Assembly: GCF_016801865.2 (NCBI RefSeq)
Contig: NC_068938.1
Location: forward strand, 136,070,998 to 136,134,997
Length of the DNA: 64,000 nt
Reading direction: 5' to 3'
Source of the DNA: Culex pipiens pallens
Taxonomy: Eukaryota; Arthropoda; Insecta; Diptera; Culicidae
Both the position numbers and the translations under genes were made by a program. Under the pieces are notes generated by a model. The model was not told the DNA's origin and searched no databases. It saw only the letters and a program-made list of their open reading frames with translations. This document shows positions 1 to 10,200 of this stretch, in pieces. Each line of letters opens with the position of its first letter. Positions within the stretch are counted from its first letter, which is position 1.

Positions 1-1202
1 TTCATTAGATTTTCAGAAAAAAATATAATTTTAAAAAATATTACTTTTTACCTTGGGCCTTGCCAGGGGAGTATTATATAGATCGTTATAGTACTCATTT
101 TGTCAAGGGGCATGGATAGTTCCGTCATGGTAATGAAATTGAGGGTTTAATTGTATTGTTCCAAATACTGTTAAAACTTCCATTTTATTAACACAATGGA
201 TATCGTTCCATGCTGATGAGAACCCGCTTTGCCGTAGCACCAAGGCTTATCGATGTCTTTTGGCTTAACCATCTAGAAGTCGCGTATTTTGGGCACTCTT
301 AAAATGTCCTTACAACGTGTGTACAATGAATACTAACGCGACTGCTGGTGAGTTAAGCTGGCGTCGAGACCAAGAGGTTCTCCGATAGTGGAAATATCAC
401 AAATGTACAACAAACCGCTACATATGTGACATTTCCCCTATCGAAGTTTTCAAAAAAAATAGTTTCTCATTCGAATTCCAAATTAAAATTGAAATAGGGT
501 CTTTGAAGATTTTACATTTAGTAATTTTAGGATTTAGATTAAAGATAACAATTATCAGAATTACATTAGGCAGTCAGCGGGGCAAGTAATACAGCCAGAA
601 TCGTTAATTTTCATTCATGTTGAGTACTGTTCTGATTTGTCAAAGTTGCCATAGCATCTCGATCAATCAATAATGAAATGATATCGGACAAAATTCGTTA
701 ATCTGTTGAACTAACGGTTCTCGGATTATGGTTGTATCGACCATTGTTGCGAATCGAGGATCTACTGGAGTTTTGACGATCAAATGGAGCCTAACATTTC
801 AAAAGGGCGCATGGGTTTTGTGAGCAGGATGGTGTGTCCCTTTCACTTAAATGATAGTTTTCATATAGTGTGAGAGGGTTACACTCTTGTTTACAAGAGT
901 TATGTGCCCTAATGAAATGGAAGGCATGAAATGGTCGTCTATTTTCTCATTCACGACGCCTGTTTAACTGTTCACGTCGACTCCTGGAACTGTTCATTTA
1001 TGTTTATTGGTTTTGGAAGCGGCAAGACAGGTTTAAAGGCAAGATAAAGGAATGTTTGGCTTTGTAACTAAAAATTTTGGGGATTTAAGATTAAAGTTAT
1101 TTCAGATAGTTTAGTCAAGGTTTTGGCAGAAATGCTTCTAGGTGCAATGTACGACAAGACTACTGACGGACGTGACAGGACGAGGACCCCGTTTATAGGT
1201 TT

Positions 1203-1482
1203 TGTTGGAGCCAACTGCAACAGTGGAAGGTCGCACCATTTCCACACGCCACTGGACTCGCGGTTGACAGCCAAGCCTGTCAAGCCGCGACTGTCGTGAC
1301 AGTGCATTAGGCATGACTTACAGTTGTCACCAAGAGTTAATAAAATCATTACAGTTTAGATAGAGAACAAACAACACGCGTTTTTATTACTTGGACAAGT
1401 CTCGTCCTTTTAATTGTTAATTTAATTATCTTTGTGCCCGCGTACCACCTCGGCCACCGTGGATACGTTTGGGGCTACAAAA
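1203..1482 (+). repeat. 5' LTR
   Basis: Starts TGTTGGAGCC and ends CTACAAAA. Nearly identical to 3359-3638. An AATAAA hexamer lies inside at about 1338. Confidence 0.87.
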
Positions 1483-1573
1483 GTGGCGACTCGGTGATTG
1501 TTTTGACCGAGTTTTCTCGGTCGAAATTTCGCCCACGCGGAAAAGTTTTCTCCGGGGAAGATCCGGACGCGAG

Positions 1574-3466
1574 ATGGACGGTGCGTCCTCCATGGACCAG
1601 CAGCCGGCGGGTCAGCAGCAGCAGATGCCGGGCGGCGTTGCGCCAGTGGAGCAGCAGCCGGTGCCGGACGGGCAAGTCGCGGCGGGGCAACAGCAGCAGG
1701 CGTTCATCCGTTCTCCTCTCCATCCTACACCAGAACTTCAACGCTTGCTGGAACAACAGCGAGGTTATGTGGACGAGATGTTTCGGCAGCAACACGAGGT
1801 GGTCAAACTTCAGCTGGCACGGATTAAGCAGCAGCAGCTGGAATTTATGCAGCGCCAAGGCCACATTCTGCGAAACATCGTCGCGGCGGTGAACGAGCAG
1901 GTTTCGTCGCACTCGGAGGCTCAGAAGTGCGCAAAAATGAGCCACACGGTGGGCAACTGCAGCAGCGAGGAGGTTAGGTTCGAGCAGCCGGAAAGCAACA
2001 GCGCCAGTTCGATCGATGAGGGTGTCAACACGGGTAGTGATGGAGATCGCCGTAAGTTTGTGCCGATTGTAAACAACAAGTCGGCTCGTGTAAATCTTGA
2101 CACGGGATCTGCCACCAAAGCATCGACCGGAACGTGGCCGAAAGTCGGCTGTCAGCCGATATCAACATCCGTAGCGGAAGCGGTTGCTGCCCAGATGCTG
2201 GAGGTTGACGGGAAGTTTTACTACGAGATGACCGTCGGCGGGTGGACATTCGTTGGTCTGGCCCGGGCGACGCGAAAGCAGTTGTTTGGTTGCGACACGA
2301 CTGACGGTTTCGGACCGTCGCAGGTGCCGAACGTAAACATCTCGCAACAGGGTGGCAACTCATCTCCAATCGGTGGTATTTTCAAGGCGGTGATGAAGGT
2401 GGACTCCGGCTGTTTGAGCAGTTTCGTCGACAGAGAGCTGGCAGCGGACGTGGTACCTGGGTTCCGGAGTGCGGAACGCCGAACAACCGCAAAGTATCGA
2501 CCCCTGGATGAAGTGCTGAGCCAGCTCAAGCAAGATCTGTTCTTCTCACCCGTGGCCAGTCCGGAGCGTTCTCTGATTGTGCGGGAGGAAGGTGAGCGGC
2601 TCCAAGGCAAGTACAAATCTCGTCGCCAGTACAAACATCAACAACCAGGCACGACGGCAGTGTTGGAAGCGTCGCAGCAGCTGACTGAACCGAAGCTGGC
2701 TGGACCGTGGAGAATTTCTGGTCTCCTTGATGACCTCGAGGAACCGCTAGCAGTGCACAAGAACGAGGCGGGGAGGAGCATCACCACAATCCAAATGCAA
2801 GTGCTGGTAGTCTGTCCGAAGGCGTACGGTAGCATACCGAACCGACAGGGTGTCGGCTGTGCTTCGCCTTCTGAAGCGATTTTGGAGCGCATTCGAACAA
2901 AATTGGAATTTGAACCGCCACCATCAACAACGTCATCAGCTCTTGCAAGCGAGCGAACGAAGCGAACTCGAATGTTTGCGCGACATGATTCGGTGTATTC
3001 GAAGTACACTGACAGCAAGAGGCAGTGGTCAACAGGTGTGGACTACGATCGAAGCAACATGGTGAGGGACGACCGACGACAGATTGAACCACATGCTGCC
3101 CAGCCACGCAGTCCTGCCGATTGGGATCCAGGACCAGGAACTGTGAAGATAGCGGTCGCAGCGGCCGGGGAAACTGGAACGTTTCTTGGGCTCGGGCTCT
3201 GGCTGTCTCAACAACCTCTTACCAACATCACGATCACCCCAGCAGTCCGTGTCGTCAAGGAACGGACCTGCGCCATCGGTACCGGTGCCATGCTGTTCTT
3301 CAAGGTTGAAGGAATCTGCAGTGGTTCGACCCGTACCAGTTCAATTAAAGCGGGGGGATGTTGGAGCCAACTGCAACAGTGGAAGGTCGCACCTTTTCCA
3401 CACGCCACTGGACTCGCGGTTGACAGCCAAGCCTGTCAAGCCACGACTGTCGTGACAGTGCATTAG
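1574..3466 (+). CDS. Gag-protease-like ORF of the LTR element (630 aa)
   Basis: The open frame begins upstream of the ATG at 1574 (MDGASSMDQQ...), which I choose as start because it is the first ATG in a protein-like context. Residues ~1-110 are Gln-rich with a probable coiled coil (HPTPELQRLLEQQRGYVDEM onward), as in mosquito Ty3/gypsy Gag. Around residue 175 the text KFVPIVNNKSARVNLDTGSA carries the Asp-Thr-Gly triad of retroviral-type aspartic proteases, followed by a C-terminal protease-like FGCDTTDGFG. The remaining ~330 residues match nothing I recognise. No YxDD reverse transcriptase or integrase motifs are present. The stop lies inside the 3' LTR. The ORF is intact although the element cannot be autonomous, so enzymes would have to come from a relative. 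Confidence 0.65.
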   Translation: MDGASSMDQQPAGQQQQMPGGVAPVEQQPVPDGQVAAGQQQQAFIRSPLHPTPELQRLLEQQRGYVDEMFRQQHEVVKLQLARIKQQQLEFMQRQGHILRNIVAAVNEQVSSHSEAQKCAKMSHTVGNCSSEEVRFEQPESNSASSIDEGVNTGSDGDRRKFVPIVNNKSARVNLDTGSATKASTGTWPKVGCQPISTSVAEAVAAQMLEVDGKFYYEMTVGGWTFVGLARATRKQLFGCDTTDGFGPSQVPNVNISQQGGNSSPIGGIFKAVMKVDSGCLSSFVDRELAADVVPGFRSAERRTTAKYRPLDEVLSQLKQDLFFSPVASPERSLIVREEGERLQGKYKSRRQYKHQQPGTTAVLEASQQLTEPKLAGPWRISGLLDDLEEPLAVHKNEAGRSITTIQMQVLVVCPKAYGSIPNRQGVGCASPSEAILERIRTKLEFEPPPSTTSSALASERTKRTRMFARHDSVYSKYTDSKRQWSTGVDYDRSNMVRDDRRQIEPHAAQPRSPADWDPGPGTVKIAVAAAGETGTFLGLGLWLSQQPLTNITITPAVRVVKERTCAIGTGAMLFFKVEGICSGSTRTSSIKAGGCWSQLQQWKVAPFPHATGLAVDSQACQATTVVTVH

Positions 3467-3638
3467 GCATGACTTACAGTTGTCACCAAGAGTTAATAAA
3501 ATCATTACAGTTTAGATAGAGAACAAACAACACGCGTTTTTATTACTTGGACAAGTCTCGTCCTTTTAATTGTTAATTTAATTATCTTTGTGCCCGCGTA
3601 CCACCTCGGCCACCGTGGATACGTTTGGGGCTACAAAA
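3359..3638 (+). repeat. 3' LTR
   Basis: Direct repeat of 1203-1482 with about two mismatches. Preceded by a polypurine tract and followed by the GGTTT target duplication. Confidence 0.87.
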
Positions 3639-4126
3639 GGTTTTAACATCGAGATTTGTATTCCATAAACAAGTTATTTTATTTTTCGTTTTCCAGTGCG
3701 ATTTTTTGATTCCATTTAGAGTTGGAATGCATAATAGTGTTTTGCTTTTTTTTTGAATAACTGCTTTAGAGTTCCTTTATTCGGTTTTAAATTTAGATAA
3801 ACGTAACCGTTCAATCAATCCAAGTTCTTACCACTCACACCTACACTAATTTTCTTTCACCTTCCCCCTCCCGATCCCCTATATCTTCCGGTGGTGTTCA
3901 TTTTGTATGCAATACTAGTTCGGCCACTACCCTTTTTTCCACAAGAAACCGGACTTGGATTGACTTGAGGCCGCGTCCCCCACCTTGCTCCGTAAAACGA
4001 AAACGAAACGAAAAAATATTACTTTTTATAATGCATCGCATGTTGATGAAATCTAAAATTGAAAAAAAAAACTAAACGAAAATCCCATTTTTGTGCGAGT
4101 AAATGACTAACAAGCATCTTATTTTT

Positions 4127-4149
4127 TTTTTCTTCACTATCCGTTACAG
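4127..4149 (+). promoter_or_regulatory. Splice acceptor before the synaptojanin start exon
   Basis: A long T/C tract ending TTCACTATCCGTTACAG lies 19 bp upstream of the ATG at 4168. This means the 5' UTR is spliced, the transcription start lies left of the window, and the retroposon at 51-4010 sits in the 5' UTR intron. Confidence 0.6.
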
Positions 4150-4167
4150 ATCCATTAAACCGCCACG

Positions 4168-4294
4168 ATGGCCATGTCCAAGGGATTCCGCGTGCTCGAG
4201 AAATCGAAACCACCTTCGCCGCACAGCGTACTGCTGGAGCACCGGAACAAATCGGAAACGCTGCTGTTCGAGTCGCAGGCCGTGGCCGTGCTGT
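4168..4294 (+). CDS. Synj: Synaptojanin coding exon 1
   Basis: Encodes MAMSKGFRVLEKSKPPSPHS and the start of the Sac domain. Ends phase 1 at a GTGAGT donor (4295). The ATG context CGCCACGATGG is good. Confidence 0.9.
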
Positions 4295-7200
4295 GTGAGT
4301 ATTCATGTATATAGAAAAACAGCTGATGATTTCGAAATCGACGCGCGGATCGTAAAAGGAGCGACTACCTACTCTAGTCCATTAGGTAATCGACCCGGCG
4401 GAGGGTCTGTTTTGGTTCTTTTGCTGATGATGGGCTTGGGTGGAAAAGCAAAAAAAAATCACTTTCGCTTTAGACAAGGTTACTAGAGCGTGGCACTTTT
4501 GTTTTGCAGTGTTTTAACTTTTGCGTTGATGAGAAGGGTTGAATGAAAATAATTAAGCTACAAGCAAAACATCAAACGGCAGTGCTGTTAAACGTTAATT
4601 AACGTTAACGCGTCCGTTAACCGTTAAAATTAACGTGAACGCGAACGGAGCCTACGTTGATCTTAACGAGAACGTGAACGGAGCACGTTAATTAACGTCG
4701 TTAATCAACGCGTTAATCCTTCTGAGGCCCCGACTTTGAGGGCCTGTATCTCCCAAACGGTAACATCTAGCGGGTTACTTCCAGTTGCATTTTACGGGCA
4801 TTAACTGTGACTATGAGTTCCCGGTGAGGTTATTTGTCCAAAGTGACCACCGGTTCCGGCAACCCGGAACATCCGTCAAGCATGTTTTTTTAAAGCTTTT
4901 GTCATTCAATCGACATTTGAGCCAATGTTATGAAACGTTGTTTGTAGTACATAGGTACACTGACTACCTTGGGCAGTTCAGGGCATCTGTGGCCACTCCG
5001 GAACCGATTCCATGGTACCACGCAAATGGTTCCGATGATTGTGATGTTCAAAAGTCGACATGTTGCTTATCAAATTTAGTGAAATGAAAATCATTAATAA
5101 TCTATTATCATGCCGGTGTCCTTTGACCCGATCGGACCAATCCGGAACCGGTTACCGGTGACCGGAGGAAGTGTAGTGAGTATAGGAAAAGTCCTTTCAT
5201 GCGACATATCAAACATCATGAAATTGAAAATTATAACCAATGAAGGCCAAACTGACGTCATCAGGGTTGATCCTTCCGGAATCGGCCATTGGAGGCCTTA
5301 TGAAGAATTTCATATTATTAATAAATATATTTTAGCTATACCACAGAGTAAGACAGAGTTACCACTGCCACTTGATTTATGGTTCCACTTTGTGGTACAT
5401 CGCACGCCTGCTACCAGCAAACCTTATGGAGCCAAAAAACCTTATGGAGCCAAAAAAATGACATTTATTTGGACTGCTCGCAATCTAGTAGGCCTTGAAC
5501 TAAAAATCAGGCAAATTGGACAATTGACGTAATAAACAGCAACTACTGGCTCTTTGATTGGGTTTCCATGGTAACCGGCGAGATGAGAGTGTCAAACCTG
5601 TACAATTCAGCTGGCTACTTGGCCTACTTGGATGCAGTGCATTGGGACTCCAACTGCGTACCATCTTGTAGCCTACAAACTGCAAGCGCACTGGAGTTTA
5701 AAGGCTGGTCAACCGGAACCAATACAAAAGTGTATGTGTGTATTTCCTGAATAAAATAAAAAATCTACATATTGAATCATAAGGCATCGACATGCATCTA
5801 AGTGGACATACTTTTCAATTTCATGAAGTTTGATATGTCGCATGAAAGGACTTTTCCTATACTCACTACACTTCCTCCGGTCTCCGGTAACCGGTTCCGG
5901 AGTGGTCCGATCGGGTCAAAGGACACCGGCATGATAATAGATGATTAATGAGTTTCATTTCACTAAATTCGATAAGCAACATGTCGACTTTTGAATATCA
6001 CAATCATCGGAACCATTTTCGTGGTACCATGGAATCGGTTCCGGAGTGGCCACAGATGCCCTGAACTGACCCTAGTCAGTGTACCTATGTACAACAAACA
6101 ACGTTTCATAACATTGGCTCAAATGTCGATTAAATGACAAAAGCTTTAAAAAAACATGCTTGACGGATGATCCGGGTTGCCGGAACCGGTGGTCACTTTG
6201 GACAAATAACCTCACCGGAAACTCATAGTCACAGTTAATGCCCGTAAAATGCAACTGGAAGTAACCCGCTAGATGTTACCGTTTGGGAGATACAGGCCCT
6301 CAAAGTCGGGGCCTCAGAAGGATTAACGCGTTGATTAACGACGTTAATTAACGACGTTAATTAACGTGCTCCGTTCACGTTCTCGTTAAGATCAACGTAG
6401 GCTCCGTTCGCGTTCACGTTTAGGTTAACGTTTAACGATTCCGTTAAGTTAAACGTCGTTAATTTAAACGTTTAACAGCACTGTCAAACGGGATCGATTT
6501 TGTTGGGTCATATAGCCAAAACGAGACATGTTACGCATTGCAGGTTATTGATTGTATGCTATTTATAAATGTTGGTCAAACATTGATTTGTCGACAACTG
6601 GGAACCTGAAAACTATCAAATCTGTATTCAATCAAAATTGTAAGCAAGTATTTCGAACAAAGGTATATTTAAATATCTAAAGCAACATTTAGAAAGAACG
6701 CTGGGACCATCCATAAACCACGTGGACACTTTTTTGAAATCTACAGTTACTGCCGTTCTACGCATAATTGTCCCATGTTCAAAAAAGTGCAACTGAGAAA
6801 AACGCGAATGAAATTTTTCGATCGATTTCTGTGTTTCTACGCATAATTGTCCCGTGGGTCCTTATTCGTCCTATGTGTCTCCAATCGCCCCAGTTAGTAG
6901 TTTATCACTCTTACTTATGATCCTCTTGCTATACAGTATGTAAACAAGACTAAATGCTTCGTATAACTAATGATTCTGTGAAAGAAAATGCTTGGTGGGA
7001 CAATTATGCGTAGAAGTGTAACGATGGGACAAACAGACTTGGTGTTGTTTTCAATGAGTTTACGAACAAAGTACTAGATTTTATGGGTTTTTCGAAAAGT
7101 ATACGACAAACTAAACTTAAAAATGTCAAAAGGTCAAAATCGTCAAAAAATGACATGGGACAATTATGCTTAGAACGGCAGAGTATGTAAAAAAAGTATT

Positions 7201-10200
7201 TACACCCCTTGGGCACTATGCTAGCGTGGCTCACGGATATATGAAAAAGACAAAAGTGTTCAATTCCAAACGCCTCGACCGGATTTTTGTAGCAATATGG
7301 CCCCAGAACATAGCCTGAAATTTTGAGCGCATTTGGTTAAGGTTTAGTACTTCCACCATTGACCTGAAGTTAGTATGGAACTTTTAAAGATTTACTATGG
7401 GAAATTTTCACTTTTAACCTCTTCTTAGATAAAGTTTCCCAAAACCCAATCAAATTTTCTTATTCTCAAGTTTCTTATAGGTTTTGATCCGGGGAACAAC
7501 TTTGTAGAACATCGCAAAGCGCTAGGAATAGATCCTGAAAAGATACAGGATATTTTTTGAAGCTAGGAATTTTTTTTTAACGTGCTCTAAAAATTTGCCT
7601 GTATCTTTCCGGGATTAATTCCTAGCGCTTTGTGATGTTCTACAAAGTTGTTCCCCGGATCGAAACCTATAAGAAACCACTACTTTGAGAAAAATTCATA
7701 GGGCATAGGAAAATATACTCGAAGAAGAGTTAAAAAGTTGAAAATAAATAAATTAAATTTATTGAAATTTCTTTATAACTTCAGGTCAATGGTGGAAGTT
7801 TTAAACCTTAACCAAATGCGCTCAAAATTTCAGGCTATGTTTTGGGGCCATATTGCTACAAAATTCCGGTTGAGGCGTTCGAAATTGAAAACTTTTGTCT
7901 TTTTCATATATCCGTGAGCCACGCTACTATGCATACATTGTGATGAAACATCTAAACAATTTAACGTTGACAGAAACCTAGTACTACGTTTTGTTTAGAA
8001 ACTCATGCCAAACATTTTGCTACAAAAAGCTCACGAAAAGATGATTTCCAGGAAAAGTTATATAACAAATACTTTTACAAAATAAAAAAAGGTCCGAAAA
8101 ATTTACATAAATAAAGTTATTTGTTGACAAATCACCATAAATCCAGTCTCCCAACTCCAAATAGGCATCCTTGACTGATTAAAAAAATAATTTGGATTGA
8201 ATATAAAGTTTACTAACTACTTAGTATAAAAGTTTATATAACTCTGGAAATTCTATATAAAATTTATCTAAACTTAATTTTTCAAACTTTTAATTTAACT
8301 AAATGTCAATATATTTGCTAGAATAGATTTTTCGTTAAAATTCCGTTCTAACCCGGAATTACGTCGTCGGAAAATCCGCCGGCATTCGAACCGGTCCACA
8401 ATTCACAAGTCAATCTATGTGGCATTGGAAAGGGCATAAAATTTCCGATCTTTTGATACCCATACATCTAGGTTTTCTATAAAACCCACGTTTTTGAAAA
8501 CATGGGCAAAAAGTAAGTTTGAACCATGAAAAAAAAAAAAATTACGAAAGTCCATACATTTTTGGCAGATTGCTCAAACGAAACCATAACAACGTTTTTG
8601 CCTAGGTATTTAAAAACGTGGGTTTTATAGAAAACCTAGATGTATGGGTATCAAAAGATCGGAAATTTTTTGCCCTTTCCGATGCCACATAGGTTAACTT
8701 GTGAATCGTGGACCGGTTCGGATGCCGGCAGATTTTCCGACGACGTAATTCCGGGTTGGTACGAAATTCCAACGAAAAATCTATTCTATCAATATAAATA
8801 CCCCCAAAACGGTGTTATACCCACTCCAAAATGTTTATTAAGCAATTCTATGGTAATATATTGACATTTAGGGGAATTAAAAGTTTGCAAAATTAAGTTT
8901 AGATAAGTTTTATATAGAATTTCCAGAGTTATATAAACTTTTATACTAAGTAATTGGTAAAATTTATATTCAATCCAAATTATTTTTTTAATCAGTCACC
9001 TTTTTCTGATTTTTGTAATAGTATTTGTTATATTACTTTTTATAGAAATCATCTTTTCATGAGCTTTTGGTAGCAAAATGTTTGGCATGAGTTTCTGGAC
9101 AAAACGTAGTACTAGGTTTCTGTCAAACTTTAAATTGTTTACATGTTTCATCACAAAATGTGCATAGTGCCCAAGGGGTGTAAATACTTTTTTTACATAC
9201 TGTATACGTTTTTTTCGGAATTCTGTGTAAGCCATCAAATGAAAACGAAGTTGACTTTATAGCTGTCGGCCACCATTGCTAGTACCAACCACTAGTGTCT
9301 TCCTTTTTATCTACAAGGACTTCGCCGCCCTGGGCTCCTAAGTGTATGAAAGTATGACACGGAGCGACGGCGCCGAATACCCATATTTACACAAAGAATT
9401 TTAGAGCGCCCGCCGCGGGATTCGAACCGGCGACCTCTGGATTGTGAGTCTAGTGCGCGGTCCGATTGATCCACACGGGCGGGAGCCATCAAATCGGGCG
9501 TCCAATTTTACATAAAAGTCTCTTTGACACCAAATATCCTAATCATCACCATTTCAGGCTGCAAATTATTGAAAACACGTCTTTTTTCGAATTTTCAAAA
9601 ATAGAAGGAGTTGTACCGCCCCTCCGTCACGAGATATAAAAAAATTGGAGCTCGGAATCGTGATCAAGGACAAAAATTACCTCATAAAACCCTTTTTCAC
9701 ACCAATCGAAGAGAAATAGGAGAAACTTTTTATATATTCAATGAGCAATTCTCTACGAAATCGGTCGATTTCGAACATTTTTATGTTTTGATTTGGCTCA
9801 ACATTTGTGGAGGCCTTTCCTATGACCAAAAAAGCTATTGTGTGTCATTGGTTCACCCATAAAAGTCTCCATACAAGTTTGGCAGCTGTCCATGCAAAAA
9901 AGGTACGTTATATTCGAAAATCTGTAACTTTTGAACGAATTTTCTGATCAATTTGGTGTCTTCGGCAATTTTGTAGGTAATTTTGAGGACTATTTAGAAA
10001 AAAATGGTACACGGAAAAAAAATGCAAATTTGATAATCAATTTTTTTTTCTCAAAAACTCAAGTTCCCAAAATCCGTATTTTTTTATTTTCGAGATTTTT
10101 TTTTATATGAGCAATTCTCTGAGATTTTGGTCATTCGATGTTTTTGTATTTTTTAATCCGGCTGAAACTTTTTTTGTGCCTTTGGTATGCCCAAAAAAGC

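Larger units (their letters stand above)
1203..3638 (+). mobile_element. Young Ty3/gypsy-like LTR retrotransposon, lacking RT/integrase
   Basis: Two 280-bp LTRs (1203-1482 and 3359-3638) differ by about two substitutions by eye. A 5-bp GGTTT repeat (1198-1202, 3639-3643) flanks the element. After the left LTR is a primer-binding-like TGGCGACTCGG (1484-). Before the right LTR is a purine run AAAGCGGGGGGA (3347-3358). The internal region is only 1.9 kb. It has one ORF with gag-like and aspartic-protease-like parts and no recognisable reverse transcriptase or integrase. The element interrupts the retroposon at 51-4010; the uninterrupted site is visible in the inverted copy near 26695. Near-identical LTRs mean a recent insertion. 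Confidence 0.88.
51..4010 (+). mobile_element. Non-coding retroposon copy 1 (split by an LTR element)
   Basis: The segment is bracketed by an exact 18-bp direct repeat (33-50 and 4011-4028, beginning AAAAAATATT). It starts CCTTGGGCCTTGCC and ends in an ACGAAAACGAAACG-like tail. Without the LTR element at 1203-3638 it is about 1.5 kb. The same sequence recurs inverted at 24852-27812, and its first ~1 kb recurs at 14236-15243. Long, variable TSDs are typical of target-primed (LINE-driven) insertion. I see no long ORF on either strand in the element itself. It lies in the intron just upstream of the synaptojanin start-codon exon. Family assignment is unknown. Confidence 0.75.
6742..9204. mobile_element. 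Tc1/mariner-like foldback, interrupted twice
   Basis: Ends are TACAGTATGTAAAAAAAG (left, split by an insertion) and the reverse complement closing at TACATACTGTA (9204). The next ~17 bp, ending ACACCCCTTGG, are also shared. Inner arms pair 7925-8530 with 8590-9190 around a short AT loop. The left arm carries MITEs at 6750-7181 and 7224-7924. TA target sites and this TIR style fit Tc1/mariner. No transposase ORF. Confidence 0.75.

Noticed and set aside
9400..9483. tRNA gene on the minus strand
   Set aside because: It has a tRNA-like B box and acceptor pairing but lies within a SINE with an 11-bp TSD and a matching copy at 22180-22258.
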